Source: G963692885 sp964658655 (GTDB lineage: Bacteria; Acidobacteriota; Terriglobia; Terriglobales; Acidobacteriaceae). Taken from it: a DNA stretch of 64,000 bases. A program made the position numbers and the translations under genes. Below are positions 44,440-53,822 of the stretch, one piece after another (within the stretch, counting starts at the first letter, position 1; each line of letters starts with the position of its first letter). The notes under the pieces are model-generated. The model saw only the letters and a program-made list of their open reading frames with translations. It did no database searches and was not told the DNA's origin. The DNA lies in contig CAZZZL010000017.1 of assembly GCA_964658655.1 (NCBI GenBank), positions 8,663-72,662 of the forward strand, read 5' to 3'.

Positions 44440-45543
44440 TTAGTTAGGACTGCTTGACCCGCTGTTGTTCGTGGGAGCAGCGGGAGTCGAACCGAAGCCG
44501 CTTCCGGAAGACGAGCCAAAGCCACTGCCGCTGTTTGTGCTCCCGGAGCCGAAGCCGGTAGTTGATCCGGTGCCCGAGGTTCCGGAAGAACCGCTGCTGC
44601 CGGCAACTGGTGACGCCCCCGGAATGCCACTGCTGCTTACGTACATCTGCTCTTCGATGGGATCGTAGGTGAACTCCCATTTGTTGTAGCTGTCCTGCTT
44701 GTGATAAATCACCAGCGATTTCTTGCTCAGGGCGATGCCGACACCCACGATTGGGCCCGTGGTGCCGCCGCTGCCGATACTGCTGGACTGGCTGGCGATA
44801 CTCGTCCCAAACCCACCTGTGCTGCCGCCTGGCGCTCCCGTGGTACCGCTGCCGTCGGTCGATCCGGGGGCACCTCCTGTGCCTGCTCCGGCACTCATGC
44901 CGGGCAGTACGCCAACCGGTGCGGCAGGAGCAGTGCCATTGCCTGTCGCTGTGCCTGAGGCGCCCCCGAAGCCGGACGACGATCCGAATCCACTCGAACT
45001 GCTTCCGAACGACGAATTGCCGAAGGTGGGACCGGAACCGCTCACCGTTGAGCCGTTGCCGGCTCCGCCCGTTCCATTCCCCATCAACCCGGTGGTGGCG
45101 CTTGAAGTGCCGGCCTGCAACGGCTGCCCGAAGAAGCCGAGTACTGGCACCTTCGCCTCTCCCACATGGATCAAACGCCAGTCATCCTTGCCCGTGATCG
45201 GATCAAGATAGCGCTTGCGCAGGAAACGGATATTATTCGTTGTCTCAAGTTGAGCAATCGTCGTCGGATAAGCATTGAATTTTTTATAGTACATGCGGAT
45301 TGCACGTTTGTACTGCTTGCCGCGCTGGACGGCCTCTTCTTCCTTATCGCGCTGAATATCTTTCGCGACCAGCGGCGCCGCAATCGAAAGAGCCAGCGTG
45401 AACAGGAAAAGGAGGATCAGCACGCCGAAGAGCAGGTAGCCGTCCTCGTCCCCAAACCGGGCACGGCCTCGCGTCGCCACACCGTGTGAGCGCATGGGGT
45501 TCGTATTGAGGGATGAGCGAGAAGAATCCATCACAGCGACCAC
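44440..45543 (-). CDS. Gly/Ser-rich pseudopilin-like protein
   Basis: A 367-residue protein with a prepilin-like N terminus: DGYLLFGVLILLFLFTLALSIAAPLVAKDIQRDKEEEAVQRGKQYKRAIRMYYKKFNAYPTTIAQLE, that is a membrane helix and the GspG-like alphaC region, although the usual Glu5 after the cleavage site is absent. From about residue 135 to the end the sequence is very rich in Gly, Ser and Thr (SSGFGSSSGFGGASGT and similar), low-complexity. It is the last gene of the pilus operon and convergent with DUF1800. It may be a minor pseudopilin with an elongated, flexible tail. Confidence 0.75.
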   Translation of the reverse strand: MVAVMDSSRSSLNTNPMRSHGVATRGRARFGDEDGYLLFGVLILLFLFTLALSIAAPLVAKDIQRDKEEEAVQRGKQYKRAIRMYYKKFNAYPTTIAQLETTNNIRFLRKRYLDPITGKDDWRLIHVGEAKVPVLGFFGQPLQAGTSSATTGLMGNGTGGAGNGSTVSGSGPTFGNSSFGSSSSGFGSSSGFGGASGTATGNGTAPAAPVGVLPGMSAGAGTGGAPGSTDGSGTTGAPGGSTGGFGTSIASQSSSIGSGGTTGPIVGVGIALSKKSLVIYHKQDSYNKWEFTYDPIEEQMYVSSSGIPGASPVAGSSGSSGTSGTGSTTGFGSGSTNSGSGFGSSSGSGFGSTPAAPTNNSGSSSPN

Positions 45544-45585
45544 CTGTTCTATTTTACGCGCGGCGATAAACCTTTCGGCACGCTT

Positions 45586-46245
45586 CTAGTTCTGAGTAAG
45601 CGGCAGTGTCTGCGTGTGGTTGTAACCCAGGTCTTCTACATCGACCGAGAAGGGGTTGATTTTGACAACTCTATACCGCCGGTCGACCACATCGCCTTCT
45701 GCTGCGTCAAACAGGCTCTCGCCGTGCATCAGGCACACGCGGCGCTGACCGCCGCGCACGTAGTAGCCATAAAACTTGAGGTCGATGTTGGGCGGTGGCG
45801 GCGGCCCCTGCGGCACGACCACTTCCGGGCGGATCGGCCCGCGAGGTTTTTCGATCTTGACCGCCGCAACTTCCGGGACTGAATTGATCGAGAAGATATT
45901 CCGGCCATTGCCGGTATAGGTCGTGGCTTCGGCTTGCGCCATCCATTCCGGGTGCAGGGTAGGGTCGAGTGTCGACGCAGACGGCAGCGCTATCGCCTGG
46001 TGGGCAAAGGGCGCAGACGGGGTTGCACTCTCTGTCGCGGCACCGCTGCTCGAAGAGGATTCCGTCGCGGTGTTGGCTATGGACCTGGACGGTCGCGCCG
46101 GAACGGCTGGAGCAGTCACGGTCGGCGTTGGAGTGCTGATGAAATTCTCGTAGACGAACTTGACCGCCAGCAGCAGTGCGATGATCATGCCGCCGATGGC
46201 TGCATAGGTCTTGGTCTTGTTCTCTGTTCCCAGTTTGAGAGCCAT
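45586..46245 (-). CDS. PilP/GspC-like pilus assembly protein
   Basis: A 219-residue bitopic protein: membrane helix at about 15-34 (YAAIGGMIIALLLAVKFVYE), a Pro/Thr/Ser-rich linker (37-100), and a small beta domain (NIDLKFYGYYVRGGQRRVCLMHGESLFDAAEGDVVDRRYRVVKINPFSVDVEDL) as in the homology-region domain of GspC/PilP. That domain normally docks onto the secretin. It follows pilO by 2 bp. The best name is PilP-like; GspC is the alternative. Confidence 0.75.
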   Translation of the reverse strand: MALKLGTENKTKTYAAIGGMIIALLLAVKFVYENFISTPTPTVTAPAVPARPSRSIANTATESSSSSGAATESATPSAPFAHQAIALPSASTLDPTLHPEWMAQAEATTYTGNGRNIFSINSVPEVAAVKIEKPRGPIRPEVVVPQGPPPPPNIDLKFYGYYVRGGQRRVCLMHGESLFDAAEGDVVDRRYRVVKINPFSVDVEDLGYNHTQTLPLTQN

Positions 46246-46247
46246 GT

Positions 46248-46889
46248 TCAGCGCCCTCCCGAAGCCGCGTCGGTGTCAGCGGCAGCAGACGGCTTGGCCT
46301 CGTCCGGTGTTCCCACTTCGGCAGGAGGTGTCAGACTTTCGGCATTTTCTGCGTGGATATACGTGGTCATGCGGAGGCGTACGTTCACATTGCCACCCTG
46401 CTGCCCCGCAAGCGTAAGTCCGTTGATGACAAACAGCAGCTTGTTGCGTTCCACTCCATTGATATAGCGCATGATCGGCGCATACTCACCGGCCAGACTG
46501 GCGTCGAGCGCAACCTGCACCAGGCCTGGGAGCGCCGGCGTTGGGGTGTACGTCAGATGCGCCTGGCGGACGTGATTCTGGTCCGCAAGCCGCACCAGTT
46601 CCGCCGAGATGGAAGAGTAGTTCGAAGGCATGCGCTTCTCGTAAAAGGCGAGTGCATCTTTCTGCGAAGTTTCGACCTTCGCGGGCAGACCACGCAGCGG
46701 CGCCGTCTGCAACTCCAGGGTCTTCAGATTGGCCTGGTACTGCTGGATCTGTTCGGTGCTGTCGGTCCGCAATGTATTCCACGCCAGCGCCAGTCGCGTG
46801 AATAACACGACATTGGCAATCGCGAGGATGAGCACAACGAGCAGGTGCGCATTCAGGAAAGTCAGGACATTTTCCCGCGTCAGCTTCAT
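46248..46889 (-). CDS. pilO: PilO-like inner-membrane pilus protein
   Basis: A 213-residue protein with one N-terminal membrane helix (about 10-32, FLNAHLLVVLILAIANVVLF), a coiled coil (40-65) and a ferredoxin-like periplasmic domain (LVQVALDASLAGEYAPIMRYINGVERNKLLFVINGLTL), the layout of PilO/GspM. With PilN and PilM it forms the alignment complex between the motor and the outer membrane. The ATG overlaps the pilN stop by four bases. Confidence 0.85.
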   Translation of the reverse strand: MKLTRENVLTFLNAHLLVVLILAIANVVLFTRLALAWNTLRTDSTEQIQQYQANLKTLELQTAPLRGLPAKVETSQKDALAFYEKRMPSNYSSISAELVRLADQNHVRQAHLTYTPTPALPGLVQVALDASLAGEYAPIMRYINGVERNKLLFVINGLTLAGQQGGNVNVRLRMTTYIHAENAESLTPPAEVGTPDEAKPSAAADTDAASGGR

Positions 46890-47695
46890 TGCGGACCTCC
46901 CGGCTGCCTGTTTGGTGGAACAGCCTGCTGTCTGCCCGGTTGCCGGCCGTGCAGGAAGCCGGGAGATGGGGTTATGCCGGCCGCCGGTGCGGTGTTCTGT
47001 TTATGACGACGAGGCGATGTTGCCGTGCCACTCGCCTTCGCGCGTCCTGAAGACCTGCCGCCGCCATCCTCGGATTTGACCGTGCTTGCCACCTCAGGTT
47101 TCAGTGGAAGAGGATTGTAGTCAGCCACGATCTCGAAATTGACGCCATTGACCACGCCACTGGCGGGAGCGTTGCTCGATGAGCCGCTCGTCTCGGCGGA
47201 TTCACCGGTCAGCCGCGGGCTGAGAAACCGCCGCGACTTCTCCAGATTCCGCATCAGGTCGACGCCGCGCTCATGTTGTCCAAGGACGCGCAGTCGGACC
47301 GTCACATGGCCATCTTTCGCGACCTGGGGATCGATGTTCGTGACCTGGACACCGGCCGGCAATACACGTTCCAGATCGATCATTACCGCCGTCCAGGAAA
47401 AGGCCTTGCGCAAAAAAACATTGTTGAGAAATTGTGCCTGCCGCAGCACGGCAGCCTGGCGCGGCTGCTGCATCTCGGCTTGGTCGCGCTGCTGTTCAGA
47501 TTCCATCCGCGCAACCGAAGCATGAATTGCGTCCACCTTCGCCTGGGCTGCCTGGGCGCGCGAATATTCCGTTCGCAGTACATACCAGAATGCGAACGCC
47601 AGCAGCGCCAACACCGCGATCAATATCCGCAGACGCTTGTAAAGTGGCCGCAGTTCGACATACGGCCGCGAGGCCAGGTTGAGACTTACGCGCAT
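46886..47695 (-). CDS. pilN: PilN-like inner-membrane pilus protein
   Basis: A 269-residue protein starting MRVSLNLASRPYVELRPLYKRLRILIAVLALLAFAFWYVL, that is a short cytosolic NLASRP-type segment (the conserved INLLP-like motif that binds PilM), a membrane helix, a coiled coil (60-95), and a ferredoxin-like domain with DLERVLPAGVQVTNIDPQVAKDGHVTVRLRVLGQHERGVDLMRNLEKSRRF. The C-terminal 80 residues are Pro/Gln/Arg-rich and probably disordered. It is followed directly by pilO. Confidence 0.88.
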   Translation of the reverse strand: MRVSLNLASRPYVELRPLYKRLRILIAVLALLAFAFWYVLRTEYSRAQAAQAKVDAIHASVARMESEQQRDQAEMQQPRQAAVLRQAQFLNNVFLRKAFSWTAVMIDLERVLPAGVQVTNIDPQVAKDGHVTVRLRVLGQHERGVDLMRNLEKSRRFLSPRLTGESAETSGSSSNAPASGVVNGVNFEIVADYNPLPLKPEVASTVKSEDGGGRSSGRAKASGTATSPRRHKQNTAPAAGITPSPGFLHGRQPGRQQAVPPNRQPGGPQ

Positions 47696-47830
47696 GTGAG
47701 ACGTTTCCTCATCCTGAACACTGTCGAAGCGTGCGCTTGGTGGTCTCTTGTCTTCAAGCTTGCCTGCACTGTCTCTTTCGTGTGATTTTGCCTATTGCGC
47801 GTGAAGGAAGGTCTAATTTCGGTGTGGGTT

Positions 47831-48856
47831 TTAACTCGCAAGCGCCCCCACAACCCCGGCCAGCATGCCAGTCGTCTCGGAGTGGCTGGCGCCGGGCGGA
47901 GATGGCACCAGTTCGCGAACACTCAATGAGTCATCGGCGAGCAGTCGCGATAACTCCGCTGCACCGCCCGGCCCGACGGAATAGATCTGTGTGACCGGCG
48001 TCTGCAGCATGTCTTCAAAATATGCAACTGAGACGGATACCGCCTGCTGCAGTTCCTCTGTCGCAAGCTCTTCGCCGATATGCTGGTCGATGCCTTCGTC
48101 GATGATCGCGTCGGGCGTGGGCTCAGGAAAATCAAGCGTGCGGAAGAGGAGTAAATCGTTGGCCTTCGAGATCGCTGTAGTCACGGAATTCGCGTTGCGG
48201 TTGACCAGCAGCACGGCGCCTTCGTTGGGCAGAGCTGCCAGTGCCGCGAGCGAACTCGACAACACCGATCCCGGCTCATACCCGGCTTCGCGCACAGCAT
48301 CTTCATACTCTGCGCGGATAGCGCTCGGCATGACTGCGACCGCGACACGTACCAGGTTTTCGCTGCCTGCTTCGCGCGGCGTGTCGAGCACCTGGTAGCT
48401 GATCGCGGCATCTTCCACCTCGAACGGTACCAGCTTGCGCAGACGGAAGCGCAGGATGGGCAGCACATCAGCAACCTTCGAGGGCAACGTGTCGAAGTCA
48501 AGCAGCAGTACACGGACTGCTGCATCGGGAACGATAACAGTTACTTTCTTCGAGCGGCCGCCCGTCCGGATTCCGCCTCGCCCCCCGGCACCGCTCGCCT
48601 GTCCCGTCACCTGGTCGAGAGCCTGCTGGATCGCGGCACTCACGGCCGCCCGATCTTTAAGATTCGCGGATTTCAACCCAGGCGAAACTGTACCCAGGCG
48701 TAATGGCGCAATGGCTGTTACGACATCCTGCGATTCGCCGGCAACAGCGACATCGCCGGGACGTGCTGCAAGCACGTGGAAGGGAAGTATTTCGACAGCC
48801 AGCCGTGGCCGCACCGCGTCTGCGTCAGAAGGGAAAATTCGGCGGACGATGCTCAT
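47831..48856 (-). CDS. pilM: PilM-like actin-fold pilus protein
   Basis: A 341-residue cytoplasmic protein with an actin-like ATPase fold similar to PilM: KKVTVIVPDAAVRVLLLDFDTLPSKV, LRFRLRKLVPFEVEDAAISYQVL, AAVAVMPSAIRAEYEDAVREAGYEPGSVLSSSLAALAAL and TQIYSVGPGGAAELSRLL. PilM binds the N-terminal tail of PilN. The gene lies between pilB and pilN; the 135-bp gap to pilN shows no other gene. Confidence 0.85.
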   Translation of the reverse strand: MSIVRRIFPSDADAVRPRLAVEILPFHVLAARPGDVAVAGESQDVVTAIAPLRLGTVSPGLKSANLKDRAAVSAAIQQALDQVTGQASGAGGRGGIRTGGRSKKVTVIVPDAAVRVLLLDFDTLPSKVADVLPILRFRLRKLVPFEVEDAAISYQVLDTPREAGSENLVRVAVAVMPSAIRAEYEDAVREAGYEPGSVLSSSLAALAALPNEGAVLLVNRNANSVTTAISKANDLLLFRTLDFPEPTPDAIIDEGIDQHIGEELATEELQQAVSVSVAYFEDMLQTPVTQIYSVGPGGAAELSRLLADDSLSVRELVPSPPGASHSETTGMLAGVVGALAS

Positions 48857-48896
48857 CTGGCCCAGTCCTGATGCCGCGTTAATGAAGGAACCGCCA

Positions 48897-50564
48897 TTAT
48901 CGCCCAGCCTCGATGAACGTCACCTTGTTTATTTCCTTCAGTGTCGTCAGCCCGCGCCGTACGCGGTCGAGCGCCGAATCGCGGAGGAACTGCATTCCCT
49001 CGGCCTGTGCCAGTTTACGCACCTCCGATGCCGGCTTCTTTTCGAGAATCATCTCGCGGATCGGGTCAGTCAGGTCGAGCAGTTCGTGAATCGCCGTTCG
49101 GCCTTTGAATCCGGTGCCGCCGCATTCGATGCATCCAGCGCCTTCATAAAACTGAAAGTTGCGCCATTCTTCTGTATCGATACCGCTCAATATCAGCGTT
49201 TCTCGGTCGACATCGATTGGACGTGAACAATGCTCACAGATCATTCTCACCAACCGCTGCGCGAGAATGCAATTCAGTGCCGAGACGAAGTTATAGGCTT
49301 CGACGCCCATGTTCAGAAAGCGGCCCAGCACGTCGACGACGTTATTGGCATGGACCGTCGTGAACACAAGATGGCCAGTCAGTGCCGAGTTGATAGCGAT
49401 CTGCGCCGTCTCCTGGTCACGGATTTCGCCGACCAGGATTTTGTCCGGATCGTGGCGCAGAATCGAACGCAAACCGCGCGCAAACGTCAGGCCTTTTTTC
49501 TCATTGACCGGGATCTGTGTAATGCCGCGAATCTGGTATTCGACCGGGTCTTCAATGGTGATGATCTTGTCTTCGTCGCTCTTGATCTCATTCAACGCGG
49601 CGTAAAGCGTCGTCGTCTTGCCTGAACCCGTCGGCCCTGTTACAAGCACCATGCCGTACGGCTCGCGAATATACCGTCGGAAGCGTCGTAGATCTTCTTC
49701 GCCGAAGCCCACCACGTCGAGCGTAAGCTTCTGAAACTTCTCACTCATCGACTCTTTATCGAGTACACGCAGGACTGCATTCTCGCCATGCACGGTCGGC
49801 ATGATCGAGACGCGGAAGTCGATGAGGCGGGTCTTGTAGCGGACGCGGAAACGGCCGTCCTGCGGTACGCGGCGCTCGGCGATATCGAGTTCGCTCATGA
49901 CCTTGATACGCGAAAGAATCGTCGAATGATGTTCGCGGGCGATCGGCGCCATGGCGGGCTGCAATACGCCGTCTATGCGGTACTTCACGATCAATGAATC
50001 GTCGTACGTTTCAAAATGAATATCCGAAGCACGTCGTTCGAGCGCAGTAAAAATTGTCGTTTCGACCAGCCGGATGATTGGGCTGATATCTTCTTCCGAC
50101 GTCAGCTTTTCAATCGAGATGTTCTCGTCCGCATTCTCTTCGAGCGAGACGACAAAGGTCAGCCCTTCCGACGCTTCATCGAGTACACGCTGCGACTGCT
50201 CGGTCTTCTTCAGCAGGTCCGTGATCTGGGAGAGGGTAGCGACACGGGTCACGAGGCGCTGTCCGAGCAGGCCGGCGATCTCGTCCATCACCATTAACTT
50301 GCTGGGATCGGACACGGCAATGATCAGCCGGTCTTCCAGTTGCTCCAGCGGGACAAAGTTGTAGCGGAACATCATGTCGACCGGCACAGAGCGGAAAAGC
50401 TCATGCTGGATGCGGAAGTTTTTGAGGTCAGTAAAGTCACAGCGATAGCGGCGGGCGAGTGCCTGCGCGTGGGCGACTTCATCGACCAAGGCCGGTGTCG
50501 GCAACCCAGGGGTAGGCAGAGGACTGGGAACCACAGGTGCTTGTGCCATCAGAAAACTCCTCAA
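48897..50564 (-). CDS. pilB: PilB/GspE-type assembly ATPase
   Basis: A 555-residue hexameric ATPase. An N1-type domain (LARRYRCDFTDLKNF) and N2-type region precede Walker A GPTGSGKTTTLYAAL near residue 310, the Asp box IITIEDPVEYQI, Walker B ILRHDPDKILVGEIRDQETAQIA and the His box GHLVFTTVHANN. A tetracysteine zinc site follows (MICEHCSRPI, CIECGGTGF). It powers pilus or pseudopilus extension and occupies the cluster between pilC and pilM. No PilT retraction ATPase is seen in this window. Confidence 0.94.
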   Translation of the reverse strand: MRSFLMAQAPVVPSPLPTPGLPTPALVDEVAHAQALARRYRCDFTDLKNFRIQHELFRSVPVDMMFRYNFVPLEQLEDRLIIAVSDPSKLMVMDEIAGLLGQRLVTRVATLSQITDLLKKTEQSQRVLDEASEGLTFVVSLEENADENISIEKLTSEEDISPIIRLVETTIFTALERRASDIHFETYDDSLIVKYRIDGVLQPAMAPIAREHHSTILSRIKVMSELDIAERRVPQDGRFRVRYKTRLIDFRVSIMPTVHGENAVLRVLDKESMSEKFQKLTLDVVGFGEEDLRRFRRYIREPYGMVLVTGPTGSGKTTTLYAALNEIKSDEDKIITIEDPVEYQIRGITQIPVNEKKGLTFARGLRSILRHDPDKILVGEIRDQETAQIAINSALTGHLVFTTVHANNVVDVLGRFLNMGVEAYNFVSALNCILAQRLVRMICEHCSRPIDVDRETLILSGIDTEEWRNFQFYEGAGCIECGGTGFKGRTAIHELLDLTDPIREMILEKKPASEVRKLAQAEGMQFLRDSALDRVRRGLTTLKEINKVTFIEAGR

Positions 50565-50663
50565 TCTGCCACTGCCACCGAAAGTATCACGACTGCGTTG
50601 CCACTTTAGCGCGGGCGCCCTGCTATGCGGAATCGCCTTCTACGCTGCTGACACCCTGATCCG

Positions 50664-51878
50664 CTACTGCGAACTCATGCCGCCACCCTGGCCTAGCTGA
50701 ATCATCGGCAGGTAGAGCGCGATCATAATTGTTACGACGGCGACGCCCATGATGATCAGAATAACCGGTTCAATGAGTGAAAGGGCAGCGGTCAGTGCCG
50801 TCTGCACGTCCTCCTCGAAGAATTCTGCCACGGAATTCAGCATCTGGGGGAGCGCACCGGTCGATTCGCCGACTTCGACCATCTCTGTCGCGAGATTTGG
50901 AAAGATGCCCGTCTGTTTGAGGCTAGACGAAAGGCCCCGACCTTCGCGCACGCTGGTGACCGAAGTGAAGACGGCGGCGGCAATGCTCTTGCTGGAGATG
51001 GATCGCGCCGCGGTCTCGAGCGACGGCACCAGCGGCAGTCCGCCCTGCAGCAGCGTCGAAAGTGTGCGTGAGAAAAGCGCCACCTGGTACTTCAGCCAGA
51101 TCGATCCGAAAATCGGCATCGCGACGCGAATCTTGTCGATGCGCGAGTTGCCAGCCTCCGTCTTTGCCCAGCGGTAGAAGCCATAGCCGATCAGTCCCAG
51201 CACCGGCAGCACGTAGAGAATGTAGTGCTGGAAATCCTTGCCTAGCGCGAGCAGGAAGATGGTAATGGCCGGCAGTTTCGACCCCACCTGCTCGTAGAGC
51301 TGACCGAAGCGCGGCACCACGAAGGTGATGAGGAAGGTGAACAGCATGATGACCATGGCGATCAGCAATACAGGGTAGATCAGCGATGCCGACAGCTTCT
51401 TGCGGAAAGTCAGTGAGATACGCTGGAAGGACAGATAGCGGCTCAGCACTTCTTCCAGGTTGCCCGAGCGCTCGCCGGCCTGCAGCGTGGTCGTATAAAT
51501 CACCGGGAAACCACCCTGGGCGTCGAAGGCCCCGGACAGTGATTCTCCCGTCTTGACGCGCTGAACGACATTCTCCAGCTGCGCCGCGACGAGCGGATTC
51601 TTCTGTCCCTTGGTCAGCATTTCGAGCGACGGAAGGATCGGGACCCCGGCCTTCACCAGGGTCAAAAACTGCTGGTTGAAGATCAGGAAGGCTTCGAGCT
51701 TGACCTTCTTGCGGCCGCCGCCAATGTTACCCGAGGTGAGCCCGCGCGACTTGATGGAGTAGACATAGTAGCCGGCGGCCAGGAAGCGGCTGCGCAGTTC
51801 TTCCGCCGTCGAGGCGACCTGCACCTGCTCCTGTACCCGACCCCGCTCATCGGCCAGCTTGATGACGAACTCTGCCAT
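50664..51878 (-). CDS. pilC: PilC/GspF-type platform protein
   Basis: A 404-residue inner-membrane platform protein with two tandem GspF domains: FNQQFLTLVKAGVPILPSLEML with GERSGNLEEVLSRYLSFQ, and FSRTLSTLLQGGLPLVPSLETAA with VGESTGALPQMLNSVAEFFE. Three membrane segments (SLIYPVLLIAMVIMLFTFLITFVVPRF, ILYVLPVLGLIGYGFY, IEPVILIIMGVAVVTIMIALYLPMI) are in the usual order. It joins the ATPase ring to the growing pilus. It is followed 99 bp later by pilB. Confidence 0.94.
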   Translation of the reverse strand: MAEFVIKLADERGRVQEQVQVASTAEELRSRFLAAGYYVYSIKSRGLTSGNIGGGRKKVKLEAFLIFNQQFLTLVKAGVPILPSLEMLTKGQKNPLVAAQLENVVQRVKTGESLSGAFDAQGGFPVIYTTTLQAGERSGNLEEVLSRYLSFQRISLTFRKKLSASLIYPVLLIAMVIMLFTFLITFVVPRFGQLYEQVGSKLPAITIFLLALGKDFQHYILYVLPVLGLIGYGFYRWAKTEAGNSRIDKIRVAMPIFGSIWLKYQVALFSRTLSTLLQGGLPLVPSLETAARSISSKSIAAAVFTSVTSVREGRGLSSSLKQTGIFPNLATEMVEVGESTGALPQMLNSVAEFFEEDVQTALTAALSLIEPVILIIMGVAVVTIMIALYLPMIQLGQGGGMSSQ

Positions 51879-51958
51879 ACTTATCCCTAAGACGCTTTTC
51901 CAGGCCGATTAGCAAGACGCTTTCTCGACCGTAACCTGTTCCGGCGCTGAACGCGTCT

Positions 51959-53110
51959 CTATCTGTTCTCTGGGCTTGCTTTTGGTAATGATACTAGTTT
52001 CCCGATCCGCCCGTTTGGTCCCACAAACCAGGGCAGACTGATTGCATTCCAGCCATTCTTCACATCAGTCACATCGAGCGTCCGCCAGGTCTTTCCGTCA
52101 TCGAGCGAGTAGTCGCTGCCGTTGGGGCCGGCGGTGACCCAGGCCTTGTTGGCTGCGTCCCACGCGACCGCCGAGCGGTAGCCATGGGGCGGCTTGGCTG
52201 CGGCGGTCCAGGTTCTGCCACCGTCCGTGGTAAGTGCAGCAGTACCCATCGTCACCTCCACCTTCTGATAATCTCCGCCGACGGCAATGCCAACCCGGCT
52301 GTTGCGGAACGCCAAAGAGAAAACCCCGGACGCTTCATTGGACGAGGCGAGCGGTACTGTGCTGAATGTCCAGTAGGGCTCACGAAAGTCGAGAGACTGA
52401 CGGACAGGTCTCCAGTCCAGCCTATAAACCCGCGCAGTAGACGGCTGTGCGTGACTTCCGCCTGTTCCGAACATAAGTGTCATCAGCGCCGGATCAGCAA
52501 GGAGAGATTTTTGTTTTGCAGTGGCGGGCACGACGACCATTGAAGTATTGCTTGCAGCAAAGGCGCCTGCACCAGGTAGAGATTCGGGGTCCTTCTCGGC
52601 TGGGCTTGCGTTTGTCATTCCATCTGCGGTGATGAGCCGCACGACGAAATGGCCATCAACCGGATCGCCCAGCAGGTAGCCATTCTTCTCATCGGAGAAG
52701 GCGATCGCATCCCAGAAGCCGTCCTTATCGGTGTTAGTGAGCAGCAGCTTCCAGTTCACGCACCCGTCGGTCGTCTTGTATAGCCGCGAAGCATCACCCG
52801 GCCCGGATGACATCACGATCGCGGTCATAGCGTCCCATGCCCAGACCCCGCGGAAATCCAGCTTCTCCGCGCCCGGCGGCATGGCACAGCTCTGCCATAC
52901 AAAGCCCGCGTCCTCGGTCCGCAAAACTGTGCCGTCCGTCCCGCTTGCCCAGGCGATTCCTCCGCCCACAGCGTGAATGCCGCGCAGCGAGGCCTTCGAC
53001 GTACTCTGCTCCATTTGGAACGGCGCGGGTGCGGCAGCCTTTTGCGCCTGGAGGGCAGGCAATGCCAGGAGGGAGTCAAGCAGGATGAGGGCGACAGCGG
53101 ACCAGCGCAT
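51959..53110 (-). CDS. YCF48/BNR-repeat secreted protein
   Basis: A 383-residue exported protein: signal peptide (VALILLDSLLALPALQAQ) then a beta-propeller-like chain of YCF48/sialidase-type blades, with repeating WASGTDGTVLRTEDAGFVWQ, VLYKTTDG-like segments, AALTTDGGRTWTAAAKPPHG and DYSLDDGKTWRTLD (S-x-D-x-G-x-T-W Asp boxes). Related proteins act as assembly factors or sugar-binding propellers; the role here is unknown. It lies inside the pilus-like run between the LolA-like and pilC genes. Confidence 0.82.
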   Translation of the reverse strand: MRWSAVALILLDSLLALPALQAQKAAAPAPFQMEQSTSKASLRGIHAVGGGIAWASGTDGTVLRTEDAGFVWQSCAMPPGAEKLDFRGVWAWDAMTAIVMSSGPGDASRLYKTTDGCVNWKLLLTNTDKDGFWDAIAFSDEKNGYLLGDPVDGHFVVRLITADGMTNASPAEKDPESLPGAGAFAASNTSMVVVPATAKQKSLLADPALMTLMFGTGGSHAQPSTARVYRLDWRPVRQSLDFREPYWTFSTVPLASSNEASGVFSLAFRNSRVGIAVGGDYQKVEVTMGTAALTTDGGRTWTAAAKPPHGYRSAVAWDAANKAWVTAGPNGSDYSLDDGKTWRTLDVTDVKNGWNAISLPWFVGPNGRIGKLVSLPKASPENR

Positions 53111-53154
53111 GTTCTCGATTCTAGGTCACGGCCGGACTGTATCGTCAGCCACCG

Positions 53155-53793
53155 TTAGACTGGCGGCAGGCCCTTCACCACTGGAATGCCAGTCGGTACG
53201 GTGAACTGGAAATCGTACGGCGTCGCCGGGACATTCGGCTCTTCATGCGAGAAAGCAAAACTGGTCAGCGCACCGGCGGTTTCTTCAATGGTCATGGACC
53301 GAATTGCCCCATCTGCCGTGACGGAAAGGCTGATCGAGGCCACGCGTTTTTCCATGCCGCGCGGGACACCGCGCAACAGGTAGCCGCCATCTTTCGGAGT
53401 CATCGTCAGACCCGATAGCTCCTTTTCAAGCTGCGTATGGCCCAGCAGAAAGCGTAGAGGCGACCGGAGGTCGTCCAACTGGCTCGCTGGCAGCTGCTGT
53501 ACCTGCGCATCGCCCGGTGCATAGAACCAGGCGTACTTGCCATCCAGCACAAACATCTTCCCGGAGGGGCTGGTGTAATTCCAGCGCATTTTGCCGGGCT
53601 TCTTCAGGAGCATAACGCCGCTCTCGGTCCGGTGCAGGCCCATGCCTTCGTAGGATTCAGAGAACTGCACGCGCAGGGACCGCAGGCTGTTGTAATGATG
53701 GTCGACCCTGGCCATCATCTGTGCAGCCGTTGGCTCGGACTGGGCATGCCCTCGGAACGCGAACAGGAACGTAAAGAACAAAAGCCAGCGCAT
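53155..53793 (-). CDS. lolA: LolA-like outer-membrane lipoprotein carrier
   Basis: A 212-residue periplasmic protein: signal peptide (WLLFFTFLFAFRGHAQS) then HHYNSLRSLRVQFSESYEGMGLHRTESGVMLLKKPGKMRWNYTSPSGKMFVLDGKYAWFYAPGDAQVQQL, which is the LolA/LolB half-barrel pattern of alternating strands. LolA ferries lipoproteins from the LolCDE complex to the outer membrane. In the pilus-like run it is followed by the YCF48-like gene 45 bp later. Confidence 0.88.
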   Translation of the reverse strand: MRWLLFFTFLFAFRGHAQSEPTAAQMMARVDHHYNSLRSLRVQFSESYEGMGLHRTESGVMLLKKPGKMRWNYTSPSGKMFVLDGKYAWFYAPGDAQVQQLPASQLDDLRSPLRFLLGHTQLEKELSGLTMTPKDGGYLLRGVPRGMEKRVASISLSVTADGAIRSMTIEETAGALTSFAFSHEEPNVPATPYDFQFTVPTGIPVVKGLPPV

Positions 53794-53822
53794 GCGCCGG
53801 CCTTTGTCGTAAAAAAAAACGC

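Noticed and set aside
44500..45130. Repetitive sequence that might suggest a repeat array
   Set aside because: It is codon-level repetition of Gly, Ser and Thr in a coding frame, not a CRISPR array; no CRISPR repeats or cas genes were seen in the window.
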